The notes under the pieces are model-generated. The model did not search any database. It was not told where the DNA came from and saw only the letters and a list, made by a program, of their open reading frames with translations. A program made the position numbers and the translations under genes. A DNA stretch of 64,000 nt from Microbacterium proteolyticum (GTDB lineage: Bacteria > Actinomycetota > Actinomycetes > Actinomycetales > Microbacteriaceae). Positions 41,337-50,279 of the stretch are shown piece after piece. Numbering within the stretch: position 1 is the stretch's first letter; every line of letters begins with the position of its first letter. Location: contig NZ_JAUSZZ010000001.1 in assembly GCF_030818075.1 (NCBI RefSeq), positions 2,170,001 through 2,234,000 on the forward strand, written 5' to 3'.

Positions 41337-42908
41337 TCAGATCCAGCTGGGCAGCCAGTTGTGCAGCCGCCAGAACTCGTACGAGACCGGAAGACCCGCC
41401 CACACCGGATACCAGAAGGCCGAGATTCCCACGCAGACCACGAGGAACACCAGCGCGATCACCTGCCCCTGGGCGCGGGTGAGCCCCCGCACGCCCTGCG
41501 CGAGATCCCGCAGCGCGAACGTCAGCGCGAGCACCAGGAACGGCACCATCGCCACCGTGTAGAACTGGAAGATCGTCCGCTCGGGGTACAGCAGCCAGGG
41601 CACGTAGGTGGCGGCCAGGCCTGTCAGCACGAGGGCGTGCCGCCAGTCCCGCACCAGGACGAAGCGGATGAGCAGATACACGGATGCCACGATCCCGGCC
41701 CACCAGATGAGCGGGTTGGAGTTGCTCGCGATCGCCTCGGTGCACCCGTTCGGCAGGGCGCAGCCGTTCACGCCGACGTCGTCCTGGTGCCAGTACATCG
41801 AGGTGGGACGGATCAGCAACGGCCATTGCCACGCCGGGCTGGCATAGCTGTGCGGGGTGACCAGGCCCACGTGGAAGCCGTACATCGACTCGTGGTACGC
41901 CACCAGATTCTGCAGCGGTCCGGGCAGCAGCGTCAGAAGGCCCGTTCCGGCGGGCTCGTTGCTGCGCATGTAGCCGCCGGTGGTGAACAGCCAGCCCGAC
42001 CAGGTCGTCAGGTACACCACGAACGACACGGGAACGATCAGCACGAACGAGATGAGGCCCTGGCGCACGGCATCCATCGGCCACTGCACGATGCCGACGC
42101 GGCGGCGCGCGATCGCGTCGGTGACGACGACGTAGATGCCGATCGCGGCGATGAGGTAGAGGCCCGACCACTTCACGGCGGTGGCGGCGCCGGCGGCGGC
42201 GCCCGCCGCCAGCAGCCACGGCCGGTCCCACAGCAGCGGACCCCAGGCGGGCGTCGGATCGGGCAGGCGGTCCATGGCGGCGTCGAGTCGATCGCCGGTC
42301 CGGCGATGGTCGAGCACGACGAACCAGAACGTCAGGACGATGAAGAACGTCAGGAACACGTCGAGCAGCGAGACGCGGCTGAGCACGATGCTCACGCCCT
42401 CGATGGCCAGGAGACCGGATGCCACCGTGGCGAACGGGATCGATCGGGTGAGCGTGTACGCGACCAGGTAGACCAGCAGCACGGTCGCCGTGCCGAAGAT
42501 CGCGGCCGACAGGCGCCAGCCGGTCGCGGAGTCGGGACCGAGCAGCGCCATGCCCGCACCGATGAGGATGCGGCCGAGCGGCGGGTGCACGACGTAGCTG
42601 CCCTCGACGGAGAAGATGCCGGTGTCGCCCGCGACAAAACTCGCGTCGGCGTTCTCGGGCCATGTCGCCGGGTACCCGAGCACCCACTGGCTCCACGAGT
42701 CCTTGACGTAGTACGTCTCGTCGAACACGAGGGCGTGCGGGTCGCCGATGTGGAACAGGCGGAGCAGCGCCGCGACGATCGTGACCAGGGCCGGTGCCAG
42801 CCAGCGCCACAGGCGGGTGCCCCGGGGGGTGGCGAGCAGGGCGTCGCGCCACCGGTCGAGGCGCGTCGGCTCGATGTCGGAGCGCAGGGAGGGAAGAGCG
42901 GTGCTCAC
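41337..42908 (-). CDS. dolichyl-phosphate-mannose--protein mannosyltransferase
   Basis: A 523-residue integral membrane enzyme of the PMT (GT39) family, which moves mannose from polyprenyl phosphate to Ser/Thr of exported proteins. About ten helices are visible. The catalytic acidic pair is in VFDETYYVKDSW near residues 63-64, and HPPLGR near 97 is another family motif. The C-terminal region lacks a MIR domain, as in actinobacterial Pmt. The start is GTG 42908. TATGCT lies six bases upstream on the minus strand, so the message is probably leaderless. It faces rsmI across only 22 bases. Confidence 0.93.
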   Translation of the reverse strand: MSTALPSLRSDIEPTRLDRWRDALLATPRGTRLWRWLAPALVTIVAALLRLFHIGDPHALVFDETYYVKDSWSQWVLGYPATWPENADASFVAGDTGIFSVEGSYVVHPPLGRILIGAGMALLGPDSATGWRLSAAIFGTATVLLVYLVAYTLTRSIPFATVASGLLAIEGVSIVLSRVSLLDVFLTFFIVLTFWFVVLDHRRTGDRLDAAMDRLPDPTPAWGPLLWDRPWLLAAGAAAGAATAVKWSGLYLIAAIGIYVVVTDAIARRRVGIVQWPMDAVRQGLISFVLIVPVSFVVYLTTWSGWLFTTGGYMRSNEPAGTGLLTLLPGPLQNLVAYHESMYGFHVGLVTPHSYASPAWQWPLLIRPTSMYWHQDDVGVNGCALPNGCTEAIASNSNPLIWWAGIVASVYLLIRFVLVRDWRHALVLTGLAATYVPWLLYPERTIFQFYTVAMVPFLVLALTFALRDLAQGVRGLTRAQGQVIALVFLVVCVGISAFWYPVWAGLPVSYEFWRLHNWLPSWI

Positions 42909-42914
42909 GCGCCC

Positions 42915-42924
42915 AGCATAAGGT
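42915..42924. promoter_or_regulatory. overlapping divergent -10 boxes for pmt and rsmI
   Basis: Read rightward, TAAGGT (42919-42924) is six bases from GTG 42931 (rsmI). Read leftward, TATGCT (complement of 42915-42920) is six bases from GTG 42908 (pmt). The two boxes share bases 42919-42920, so the promoters are probably mutually exclusive. Confidence 0.5.
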
Positions 42925-42930
42925 GGGGCG

Positions 42931-43749
42931 GTGATCATCCTCGCGGCGACCCCGATCGGCAACCTGGGTGATGCCTCGAGGCGTCTCGTCGACGCGCTCG
43001 AGAACGCCACGGTGGTCGCCGCCGAAGACACCCGCACCACGCAGCGACTCCTCGCGGGACTCGGGGTCGAGAACCGGCCGCGGCTCCTCGCCCTGCACGA
43101 CCACAACGAGAAGGAACGCGCCGCCGAGCTGGTCGAGCTGGCGCGCGACGACGACCTGCTCGTGCTCAGCGACGCCGGCATGCCGACCGTGAGCGACCCC
43201 GGCTTCGGCCTCGTCGCCGCGGCGGCCGCCGCGGGTGTCACCGTCACCGCGCTGCCCGGACCGAGCGCCGTCGTCACCGCCCTCGCGGTCGCGGGGCTCC
43301 CCACCGACCGGTTCGCCTTCGAGGGCTTCCCCCGCCGCAAGCCCGCGGAACGCCGCCGCACCTTTGCGCAGCTGGCGTCGGAGGAGCGGACCCTGGTGTT
43401 CTTCGAGTCGCCGTCGCGCCTGGCATCCACCCTCGACGACCTCGCCGAGGCTTTCGGCGAGGACCGCCCCGCCGCGGTCTGCCGCGAGCTGACGAAGCTC
43501 TACGAAGAGGTGCGCCGCGGAACGCTCGGCGAACTGGCCGCATGGGCCGCCGAGGGCGTGCGTGGCGAGATCGCGATCGTGGTGGGCGGTGCCGAGGCGC
43601 GCGAGGTGGCGTTCTCGGATGCCGTGACCCAGGTGCTCGAGATCGTGCGCGGCGGCACGCGGCTGAAGGAGGCCGCCGCCGAGGTAGCGTCGCAGACCGG
43701 CCACTCCTCGCGCGAGTTGTACCAGGCCGCCCTCGCCGTCAAGCGCTGA
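42931..43749 (+). CDS. rsmI: 16S rRNA (cytidine(1402)-2'-O)-methyltransferase
   Basis: A 272-residue SAM-dependent enzyme that methylates C1402 in the decoding centre of 16S rRNA. It starts VIILAATPIGNLGDASRRLVDAL, the RsmI hallmark. EDTRTTQRLLAGLG follows, then SDAGMPTVSDPG and the SAM-binding loop LPGPSAVVTAL. Length is normal. The start is GTG 42931, with a TAAGGT box upstream and no ribosome site. The neighbourhood rsmI, metG, tatD and rsmA is common in actinobacteria. Confidence 0.95.
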   Translation: MIILAATPIGNLGDASRRLVDALENATVVAAEDTRTTQRLLAGLGVENRPRLLALHDHNEKERAAELVELARDDDLLVLSDAGMPTVSDPGFGLVAAAAAAGVTVTALPGPSAVVTALAVAGLPTDRFAFEGFPRRKPAERRRTFAQLASEERTLVFFESPSRLASTLDDLAEAFGEDRPAAVCRELTKLYEEVRRGTLGELAAWAAEGVRGEIAIVVGGAEAREVAFSDAVTQVLEIVRGGTRLKEAAAEVASQTGHSSRELYQAALAVKR

Positions 43750-43764
43750 CCCCCGCCCTCCCTT

Positions 43765-43830
43765 CGCGTGAGGGGTCAAGAAGTGTCGCCTGGCCGCGGG
43801 CCCAGGCGACAGTTTCTGACCCCTCACGCG
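43765..43830. repeat. family A palindromic element, copy 4
   Basis: Arms 43765-43793 and 43802-43830 are inverted copies that match at 26 of 29 positions. They comprise an outer CGCGTGAGGGGTCA/TGACCCCTCACGCG stem and an inner TGTCGCCTGG/CCAGGCGACA stem. It is the most complete hairpin of the family, 29 kb from copies 1-3, between rsmI and the metG promoter. Confidence 0.9.
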
Positions 43831-43879
43831 GCGGGGATGCGGGGCCGTCACACGGGAAGAGCGCGTCGGCGTGCCCCCG

Positions 43880-43885
43880 TAGAAT
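43880..43885 (+). promoter_or_regulatory. predicted -10 box for leaderless metG
   Basis: TAGAAT, close to the consensus TATAAT, is separated from GTG 43892 by six bases. Transcription should start on the start codon itself. Confidence 0.6.
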
Positions 43886-43891
43886 CTTTCA

Positions 43892-45466
43892 GTGACTTCC
43901 GGCCGATCCTTCTACATCACGACGCCGATCTACTACCCCAGCGATCTGCCCCACATCGGGCACGGGTACACGACCGTCGCCGTCGACACGCTCGCCCGCT
44001 GGCACCGCCAGGCGGGGGACGACACCTGGATGCTGACCGGCACCGACGAGCACGGACAGAAGATGCTGCGCGCCGCCGCCGCCAACGGCGTGACGCCCCA
44101 GGAGTGGGTCGACAAGCTCGTCACCGAGTCGTGGTTCCCGCTGCTCGAGACCCTCGACGTGGCCAACGACGACTTCATCCGCACGACGCAGCCCCGCCAC
44201 GAGGAGCGCGTGCAGCAGTTCGTGCAGGCGCTGTTCGACCGCGGCTACATCTACGCCGGCGAGTACGAGGCGCTGTACTGCGTGGGCTGCGAGGAGTTCA
44301 AGCCCGAGGCCGAGATCGTCGACGGCACCGGACCCTTCGAGGGCCTGAAGGTGTGCGCCATCCACTCCAAGCCCCTCGAGCTGCTGCAGGAGAAGAACTA
44401 CTTCTTCAAGCTCAGCGAGTTCCAGGATCGGCTGCTCGAGTTGTACAAGACCGAGCCCGACTTCGTGCGCCCCGAGTCCGCGCGCAACGAGGTCGTCTCG
44501 TTCGTGCGCAGCGGTCTGAAAGACCTGTCGATCTCGCGCTCGGCGTTCGACTGGGGCATCACCGTGCCCTGGGACCCGTCGCACGTCATCTACGTCTGGG
44601 TCGACGCGCTGCTCAACTACGCCACCGCGGTGGGGTACGGCACCGATCCCGAGCAGTTCGCCCGTCGCTGGCCCGCGTTCCACGTGGTCGGCAAAGACAT
44701 CCTGCGCTTCCATGCCGTGATCTGGCCGGCCATGCTCATGGCCGCCGGTCTCGACGTGCCCCGCGGCGTCTTCGCGCACGGCTGGCTGCTCGTCGGCGGC
44801 GAGAAGATGTCGAAGTCGAAGCTCACCGGCATCGCCCCGACCGAGATCACCGACGTCTTCGGCTCCGACGCGTACCGGTTCTACTTCCTCTCCGCGATCG
44901 CGTTCGGGCAGGACGGCTCGTTCTCGTGGGAAGACCTCTCGGCCCGCTATCAGGCCGAGTTGGCCAACGGCTTCGGCAACCTGGCATCCCGGACGGTCGC
45001 GATGATCTCGAAGTACTTCGAGGGCGTCGTGCCCTCGCCCGGCGCGTACACCGACGGCGACCTGACGATCCAGAAGATCGTGGCGGATGCCGCCGTGAAC
45101 GCGGACGCCGCCGTCGAGCGCTTCCGCATCGACGAGGCCATCACCGCCATCTGGACCATCGTCGACGCGCTCAACGGCTACATCACCGAGAACGAGCCGT
45201 GGGCCCTGGCCAAAGACGAGGCGACCCGCGAGCGTCTCGGCACCGTGCTCTACACCGCGGCCGAGGGCCTGCGCGCCCTCGCGGTGCTGCTGTCGCCGGT
45301 CATGCCCGCCTCCACCGAGAAGCTCTGGACCGCGCTGGGCGCGGCCGACAGCCTCGGCGCCCTGCAGGAGCAGCCCGTCCGCGAGGCCGGCGTATGGGGC
45401 GCGTTGCGTTCCGGGTCGACGGTCACCGCGCTGTCGCCGCTGTTCCCGCGCGTCGAGCAGGCGTGA
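43892..45466 (+). CDS. metG: methionine--tRNA ligase
   Basis: Class I aminoacyl-tRNA synthetase of 524 residues that charges tRNA-Met. The HIGH signature is at residues 21-24 in YYPSDLPHIGHGYT and the KMSKS loop is near 305 (GGEKMSKSKLTG). A zinc-knuckle remnant GCEEFKPEAEIV lies in the connective peptide, with a single cysteine pair region. It lacks the C-terminal dimerisation domain, which is normal for the short bacterial form. The tatD gene starts inside its stop codon (GTGA), so the two are coupled. Confidence 0.96.
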   Translation: MTSGRSFYITTPIYYPSDLPHIGHGYTTVAVDTLARWHRQAGDDTWMLTGTDEHGQKMLRAAAANGVTPQEWVDKLVTESWFPLLETLDVANDDFIRTTQPRHEERVQQFVQALFDRGYIYAGEYEALYCVGCEEFKPEAEIVDGTGPFEGLKVCAIHSKPLELLQEKNYFFKLSEFQDRLLELYKTEPDFVRPESARNEVVSFVRSGLKDLSISRSAFDWGITVPWDPSHVIYVWVDALLNYATAVGYGTDPEQFARRWPAFHVVGKDILRFHAVIWPAMLMAAGLDVPRGVFAHGWLLVGGEKMSKSKLTGIAPTEITDVFGSDAYRFYFLSAIAFGQDGSFSWEDLSARYQAELANGFGNLASRTVAMISKYFEGVVPSPGAYTDGDLTIQKIVADAAVNADAAVERFRIDEAITAIWTIVDALNGYITENEPWALAKDEATRERLGTVLYTAAEGLRALAVLLSPVMPASTEKLWTALGAADSLGALQEQPVREAGVWGALRSGSTVTALSPLFPRVEQA

Positions 45467-46503
45467 CGCCGGTGGCTCCGGAACACGGCGCGGCGGCCCC
45501 CGAGCCCCTGGCGGTCCCTGAGCCTGTCGAAGGGTCCGCCCGCCGACCTGCCGCCGCCGGCTCCACCCCGGTCGAGCGTCCGCGCGACACGATCCAGGGC
45601 GGCGACCCCAGCCAGTACGTGCGCGAGCGCTCGGCCGACGGTCGCCGCGACGTCAGCTATCCGCCCGCGCCCGAGCCGCTCGGCATCCCGGTCTACGACA
45701 ATCACACGCATCTCGAGATCGAGGACGGCCCTTCGACAGGCTCAGGGGCCGTCGGCGGGCTGTCACTCGACGAGCAGCTCGAGCGGGCACTGGCGGTCGG
45801 CGTGCACGGGGTCGTCCAGGCCGGGGGAGACGTCGACTCCTCCCGGTGGTCGGCGTGGGCGGCGCGCACGCACCCGCGCGTGCTGGCCGCGGTGGCGATC
45901 CACCCCAACGAGGCACCCGTGTACGAGCAGGCGGGGGAGCTGGATGCCGCGATCGCGGTGATCGACGACCTCGCCGCCGAGCCGCGCGTGCGGGCGATCG
46001 GCGAGACGGGCCTGGACTTCTTCCGCACCGAGGCCGATGGCATCCCGGCGCAGATGCGCTCGTTCGAGGCGCACATCGCGCTGGCAAAGAAGCACGGCAT
46101 CGCCATGCAGATCCACGATCGCGACGCCCACGACGCCGTGCTTGAGACCCTCGAACGCGTCGGCGCGCCCGACAAGACGGTGTTCCACTGCTTCTCCGGC
46201 GACGCCGACATGGCGCGCATCGCCGCCGACCGCGGGTACTACCTCTCGTTCGCCGGCAACGTCACGTTCAAGAACGCGCAGAACCTCCGCGATGCTCTGG
46301 CGGTGACGCCGCGCGACCGGATCCTGGTCGAGACCGACGCGCCGTTCCTCACGCCCGCGCCCTACCGCGGCCGGCCCAACGCGCCGTACCTCATCCCGCT
46401 GACCCTGCGCTTCCTCGCGGCCGAGCTGAGCGTCGACGCCGACGAGCTCGCCGCGCAGGTCGCCGAGAACACGCTGCAGGTCTACGGCCCGTTCGAGGAC
46501 TGA
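45463..46503 (+). CDS. tatD: TatD family metal-dependent DNase with extended N-terminus
   Basis: A 346-residue hydrolase of the amidohydrolase superfamily that degrades DNA 3' ends. Metal ligands are in YDNHTHLE near 80, GETGLDFFR near 185, MQIHDRDAHD near 217, HCFSGD near 242 and VETDAPFLTP near 290. The core begins only at about residue 75. The leader contains the conserved-looking QYVRERSADGRRDVSYPPAPE and two inserted short repeats of the CCTTCGAC type, one giving VPEPVEGS and the other GPSTGSGA inside the first helix region. GTG 45463 overlaps the metG stop. Confidence 0.92.
   Translation: MTPVAPEHGAAAPEPLAVPEPVEGSARRPAAAGSTPVERPRDTIQGGDPSQYVRERSADGRRDVSYPPAPEPLGIPVYDNHTHLEIEDGPSTGSGAVGGLSLDEQLERALAVGVHGVVQAGGDVDSSRWSAWAARTHPRVLAAVAIHPNEAPVYEQAGELDAAIAVIDDLAAEPRVRAIGETGLDFFRTEADGIPAQMRSFEAHIALAKKHGIAMQIHDRDAHDAVLETLERVGAPDKTVFHCFSGDADMARIAADRGYYLSFAGNVTFKNAQNLRDALAVTPRDRILVETDAPFLTPAPYRGRPNAPYLIPLTLRFLAAELSVDADELAAQVAENTLQVYGPFED
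45513..45537. repeat. CCTTCGAC-type palindromic repeat (family D) inside tatD
   Basis: GGTCCCTGAGCCTGTCGAAGG followed by GTCC. The ends pair, and the core is the inverse of the copies at 45727 and 62464. It codes for VPEPVEGS in the TatD leader. Confidence 0.85.
45727..45750. repeat. CCTTCGAC-type palindromic repeat (family D), opposite orientation
   Basis: GGCCCTTCGACAGGCTCAGG and GGCC. This is the inverse of the copy 190 bases upstream, and it also lies in the tatD frame (GPSTGSGA). Both insertions keep the reading frame. Confidence 0.85.
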
Positions 46504-46578
46504 CCTCCGCGCCCGCAGCTCCGACCGGGCGGAGGCCGCCGCGCCTATCGCTGAGGTCGCGGGCAGGCCGGGGTGCCG

Positions 46579-46664
46579 CGTGCATAACCTCCGTGATGTG
46601 CACATCCTCCGTCGCGTGGCCCCGGATGCCGCTGACTTCGTGCGGATCGCGGAGGTTGTGAACG
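46579..46664. repeat. family C palindromic element, isolated copy
   Basis: CGTGCATAACCTCCG with TGATGTGCAC faces GTGCGGATCGCGGAGGTTGTGAACG; 21 of 25 positions are complementary around a loop of about 36 bases. The same CATAACCTCCG and TGTGCAC parts recur five times at 25.4-26.1 kb. It is located between the convergent tatD and MFS genes. Confidence 0.85.
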
Positions 46665-46688
46665 CGCCGGGTTCACACCGACACGCAG

Positions 46689-46718
46689 AAGGCCGGCACC
46701 CCGCGGGGCGCCGGCCTT
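46689..46718. terminator. bidirectional terminator between tatD and the MFS gene
   Basis: AAGGCCGGC (46689-46697) pairs perfectly with GCCGGCCTT (46710-46718), with a nested CCCCGCGGGG palindrome inside. The ends supply short A and T tracts in both directions. It sits just beyond the MFS stop at 46734. Confidence 0.8.
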
Positions 46719-46733
46719 GTGGCATCCGTCGGA

Positions 46734-48188
46734 TCAGGCCTTCGTCTTGCGCTTCTCGACGAAGAGCGTCTCGGCCTGCTCGAGCTCCATGCCCTTGGTC
46801 TCGGGGATGCGGAACGCCACGTAGAAGAACGACAGGGCGGCGAACAGCGCGTACATGCCGTAGGTGAGGGGGAGCGACCAGCTCGACATCGCCGGGAACG
46901 ACACGGTGATGGCGAAGTTGGCGATCCACTGGGCCCCTGCGGCCACACCGAGTGCCCGCCCGCGGATGCGGCTGGGGAAGATCTCGCCGAGCAGCACCCA
47001 CACGAGCGGACCCCACGACGCACCGAACCCCACGACGAAGAGGTTCGCCGCGACCAGCGCCACCGTGCCCCACGGCGCCGGAAGCGACACGTCGCTGCCG
47101 CTGCCCTGCGCGAACGTGAAGGCCAGGGCCATCGCGCCGAGCGACAGCGTCATCAGCACCGACCCGGTCAAGAGGATCGGCTTCCGGCCCACCCGGTCGA
47201 CGAGGAAGATCGCCACGAGCGTCACCAGGACGTTGGTGACCGAGGTGATCACCGAGATGAGCAGCGAGTCGCTCTCCTGGAATCCGACCGCCTTCCACAG
47301 GGTCGTGGAGTAGTAGAAGATCACGTTGATGCCGACGAACTGCTGGAACGCCGACAGGATGATGCCGATCCAGACGATGCGCTGCAGACCCAGCACCGGT
47401 CCGCGCAGCGACACGTTCGCGTTCTTGCGGTCGGTCTCGATGGCCTGCGTCAGGTCCTTCATGGTCTTCTCGAGGTCCGCGGGCGGCACGAGGCGGGCGA
47501 AGATCGCGCGGGCCTCGTCGGACCGACCCTTGGCGAGCAGGAACCGCGGCGACTCGGGAACGGTGAACGACAGGATGCCGTAGACCGCCGCCGGCACGAC
47601 GCCGACGAGGAACATCCAGCGCCAGGCCTCCATGCCCAGCCACAGCTCGTTGGCGGCACCGCCGGCGCTGTTGGCGAGCACCGCGTCGGAGAGCAGGGCC
47701 CCGAAGATGCCGAGCGTGATCGCCAGCTGCTGCAGCGACGCGAGCGACCCGCGGATCTGACGCGGCGCCACCTCGGCGATGTACGCCGGGGCGACGACCG
47801 AGGCGATGCCGATGCCCAGTCCGCTCATCACACGCCAGAGGATCAGGTCGGGCACGCTGAAGGTGAGCGCAGCACCGATGGAGGAGACGAAGAAGAGCAC
47901 CGCGCCGAGCAGCATGACCTTGAGGCGTCCCCACCGGTCCGACAGCGCACCGGCGACGACCGCGCCGACCGCGCAGCCGAGCAGAGCGACGGCGACCACG
48001 AAGCCGGTGAGCACCTGGGTGAGCTCGAAGTTGCTCTCGACGGCATCGACGGCGCCGTTGATGACGGAGGAGTCGAATCCGAAGAGGAAGCCGCCCACGG
48101 CTGCGGCGACCGAGAGTCCGATCGCGCGTCGCCCGTAAGGGCTTCGCAGGGTGAAGGCGTTGGAGGGTATCGACTGCGTTTGACTCAC
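46734..48188 (-). CDS. sugar-porter family MFS transporter
   Basis: A 484-residue, 12-helix sugar:proton symporter. Family signatures are visible: AVGGFLFGFDSSVING in helix 1, DRWGRLKVMLLG between helices 2 and 3, the PAYIAEVAPRQIRGSL motif near 140, PESPRFLLAKGR near 215 and PETKGMELEQ near the end. The start is GTG 48188, preceded six bases upstream by TAACGT with no ribosome site, so it is probably leaderless. It diverges from rsmA across 66 bases. The sugar is not identifiable. Confidence 0.94.
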   Translation of the reverse strand: MSQTQSIPSNAFTLRSPYGRRAIGLSVAAAVGGFLFGFDSSVINGAVDAVESNFELTQVLTGFVVAVALLGCAVGAVVAGALSDRWGRLKVMLLGAVLFFVSSIGAALTFSVPDLILWRVMSGLGIGIASVVAPAYIAEVAPRQIRGSLASLQQLAITLGIFGALLSDAVLANSAGGAANELWLGMEAWRWMFLVGVVPAAVYGILSFTVPESPRFLLAKGRSDEARAIFARLVPPADLEKTMKDLTQAIETDRKNANVSLRGPVLGLQRIVWIGIILSAFQQFVGINVIFYYSTTLWKAVGFQESDSLLISVITSVTNVLVTLVAIFLVDRVGRKPILLTGSVLMTLSLGAMALAFTFAQGSGSDVSLPAPWGTVALVAANLFVVGFGASWGPLVWVLLGEIFPSRIRGRALGVAAGAQWIANFAITVSFPAMSSWSLPLTYGMYALFAALSFFYVAFRIPETKGMELEQAETLFVEKRKTKA

Positions 48189-48194
48189 CCGCCT

Positions 48195-48200
48195 ACGTTA
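48195..48200 (-). promoter_or_regulatory. predicted -10 box for the MFS gene
   Basis: On the minus strand TAACGT, six bases, then GTG 48188. Confidence 0.5.
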
Positions 48201-48242
48201 CTGCCCGCCCGCGCCCGCCACGGGTTCTGGCGGCGCCCTGAC

Positions 48243-48248
48243 TACAGT
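48243..48248 (+). promoter_or_regulatory. predicted -10 box for leaderless rsmA
   Basis: TACAGT, six bases (GGAACA), then ATG 48255. The same box and spacing occur before the metallopeptidase gene at 39433. Confidence 0.55.
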
Positions 48249-48254
48249 GGAACA

Positions 48255-49094
48255 ATGCCCGTCTCCCTCCTCGGTGCCGCCGAGATCCGTCGGCTCGCCG
48301 CCGACCTCGACGTCACCCCCACCAAGAAGCTCGGGCAGAACTTCGTCGTCGACGCCAATACGGTGCGCAAGATCGTGCACGCGGCGCGCGTGACGGCATC
48401 CGATCGTGTCGTCGAGATCGGTCCGGGCCTGGGGTCACTGACCCTCGCCATTCTCGAGACGGACGCCTCGGTCGTCGCCGTCGAAATCGACCACCGGCTC
48501 GCGGAACGACTGCCCGCCACCGCCGCGGCGCACGACGTGCCCGAAGGCCGCCTCACCGTGATCGATGCCGACGCCCTCCGCGTCGACCACCTCCCGGGCG
48601 AACCGAACGTGCTCGTGGCCAATCTGCCGTACAACGTCTCCGTGCCCGTGCTGCTGCACTTCCTCGAGACGTTCCCGTATCTCCGCCGCGGCGTGGTCAT
48701 GGTGCAGGCCGAGGTGGGGGAGCGACTCGCCGCCCCTCCCGGCTCCAAGGTGTACGGCGCCCCGAGCGCGAAGGCCGCCTGGTACGGATCGTGGCGTCTG
48801 GCCGGCACCGTGTCGCGCCAGGTGTTCTGGCCCGTGCCGAACGTCGACAGCGTGCTCGTCGCCTTCGACCGGGATGCCGAGCCCCGCGGCTCCGAGGAGC
48901 ATCGCCGCCGCACCTTCCAGATCGTGGATGCCGCCTTCCAGCAGCGCCGCAAGATGCTGCGTCAGGCGCTGGCCGGCGTGCTGGGAGGGACCGCGGCCGA
49001 GGCGTCGGCGCACCTCGAGCGGGCCGGTGTCGACCCGACGCTGCGCGGCGAGCAGCTCACGATCGACGACTACGCCCGCATCGCCGCGCTCTGA
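48255..49094 (+). CDS. rsmA: 16S rRNA (adenine(1518)-N6/adenine(1519)-N6)-dimethyltransferase
   Basis: A 279-residue KsgA-type enzyme that dimethylates two adjacent adenines near the 3' end of 16S rRNA. The N-terminal KKLGQNFVVDANTVRKIV is diagnostic. VVEIGPGLGSLTLAIL is the SAM loop, VVAVEIDHRL motif II and VANLPYNVSVPVLLHFL the catalytic NLPY motif near 118. The C-terminal helical domain is complete. In many actinobacteria ispE follows directly; here two unrelated genes are interposed. Confidence 0.96.
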   Translation: MPVSLLGAAEIRRLAADLDVTPTKKLGQNFVVDANTVRKIVHAARVTASDRVVEIGPGLGSLTLAILETDASVVAVEIDHRLAERLPATAAAHDVPEGRLTVIDADALRVDHLPGEPNVLVANLPYNVSVPVLLHFLETFPYLRRGVVMVQAEVGERLAAPPGSKVYGAPSAKAAWYGSWRLAGTVSRQVFWPVPNVDSVLVAFDRDAEPRGSEEHRRRTFQIVDAAFQQRRKMLRQALAGVLGGTAAEASAHLERAGVDPTLRGEQLTIDDYARIAAL

Positions 49095-49343
49095 TCCTCC
49101 GGGGCGCGCGCGTCCCGATGCGTCATCCGCAGGCGGCCGGAGAGTGTCCGAGACCCTCTGTTCTCGGGCGTCCGTCGAAGGCGGAAGGCGTCGGCACCCG
49201 CCCCTGGCGCGCAGGCAGGGTGAAACGCACAGAAATTCTCATCGAGTTCATCACACGTTCGCGAAACATGCCGGTAACATTCCTGTGGACCGGGAGCATC
49301 ACGCCGGTGACGAGGCCGTACCCGACGGCCCGAAAGGAACGAG

Positions 49344-50279
49344 ATGCGTTACGCCGAGTACCCGCGCGCCGAGCATGTGCTGCTGCACCTGAGCGACACC
49401 CACCTTCGCGCCGGGGGTGCCCCGCTCTACGACGACGTCGACTCCGAGGCGTACCTCGCCCGGGCGGTCGCCGCGATCGACGCGTCGGGCGTGCGGCCTC
49501 AGGCGCTCATCTTCACCGGCGACCTCGCCGACTACGGTGAAGCGGATGCGTACGATCGTGTCCGCGCGTTGGTCGAGCCGCTCGCCGAGCGCCTGGACGC
49601 CAAGGTCGTATGGGTCATGGGCAACCACGACGACCGCGCCGCCTTCCGCGCGAGCCTGCTCCCCGGCGACGGCGGCGACCCCACGGCCCCGGTCGACCGA
49701 GTCGACGAGATCGACGGACTCCGCATCATCACCCTCGACACCTCCGTGCCCGGCGCGCACCACGGCGAGGTCACCCCCGCTCAGCTGCGCTGGCTCGCCG
49801 ACGTGCTGGCGACGCCGGCCCCTCTCGGCACCATCCTGGCGATGCACCACCCGCCCGTCCCGAGCGTGCTGGACCTGGCCGCTTCGGTGGAGCTGCACGA
49901 CCAGCGGAGCCTCGCGGCCGTCCTCCGTGGCAGCGACGTGCGCGCGATCCTCGCCGGGCACCTGCACTACTCCACGTTCGCCACGTTCGCCGGCATCCCG
50001 GTGTCGGTGGCGTCGGCCACCTGCTACACGCAGGACCTCATGGTGCCGGTGGGCGGAACCCGTCCGCAGGACGCGGCGCAGGGCTTCAACATCGTGCACG
50101 TCTACGACGAGACGATCGTGCACTCGGTCGTGCCCCTGGCCGTGAGCGATGCGCTCCAGTACGTCGACGCCGCGGAGTCGCAGCGCCGTCTGCACGAGGC
50201 GGGCATCGTCGTCCCGAGTTCGCGGGAGCTCAGCGGGCAGGTGTCGCCGCCGACGACGCCGCTGCCGATCCTGCGCTGA
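49344..50279 (+). CDS. metallophosphoesterase (cyclic-nucleotide phosphodiesterase-like)
   Basis: A 311-residue calcineurin-like phosphoesterase. All five metal-binding blocks are present: [10 protein letters not shown] near 14, TGDLADYGE near 58, VMGNHDDR near 92, AMHHPPVPS near 170 and [11 protein letters not shown] near 205. This fits the CpdA class, which hydrolyses cAMP or related phosphodiesters. AAAGGA lies upstream of ATG 49344. The last 50 bases overlap, in the opposite direction, with the end of the Stealth gene. About 250 bases without a recognisable element separate it from rsmA. Confidence 0.92.
   Translation: MRYAEYPRAEHVLLHLSDTHLRAGGAPLYDDVDSEAYLARAVAAIDASGVRPQALIFTGDLADYGEADAYDRVRALVEPLAERLDAKVVWVMGNHDDRAAFRASLLPGDGGDPTAPVDRVDEIDGLRIITLDTSVPGAHHGEVTPAQLRWLADVLATPAPLGTILAMHHPPVPSVLDLAASVELHDQRSLAAVLRGSDVRAILAGHLHYSTFATFAGIPVSVASATCYTQDLMVPVGGTRPQDAAQGFNIVHVYDETIVHSVVPLAVSDALQYVDAAESQRRLHEAGIVVPSSRELSGQVSPPTTPLPILR

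Noticed and set aside
41022-42971. A 649-codon plus-strand frame opposite the mannosyltransferase
   Set aside because: It lies entirely antisense to a clear membrane-protein gene and has no recognisable family; a shadow frame.
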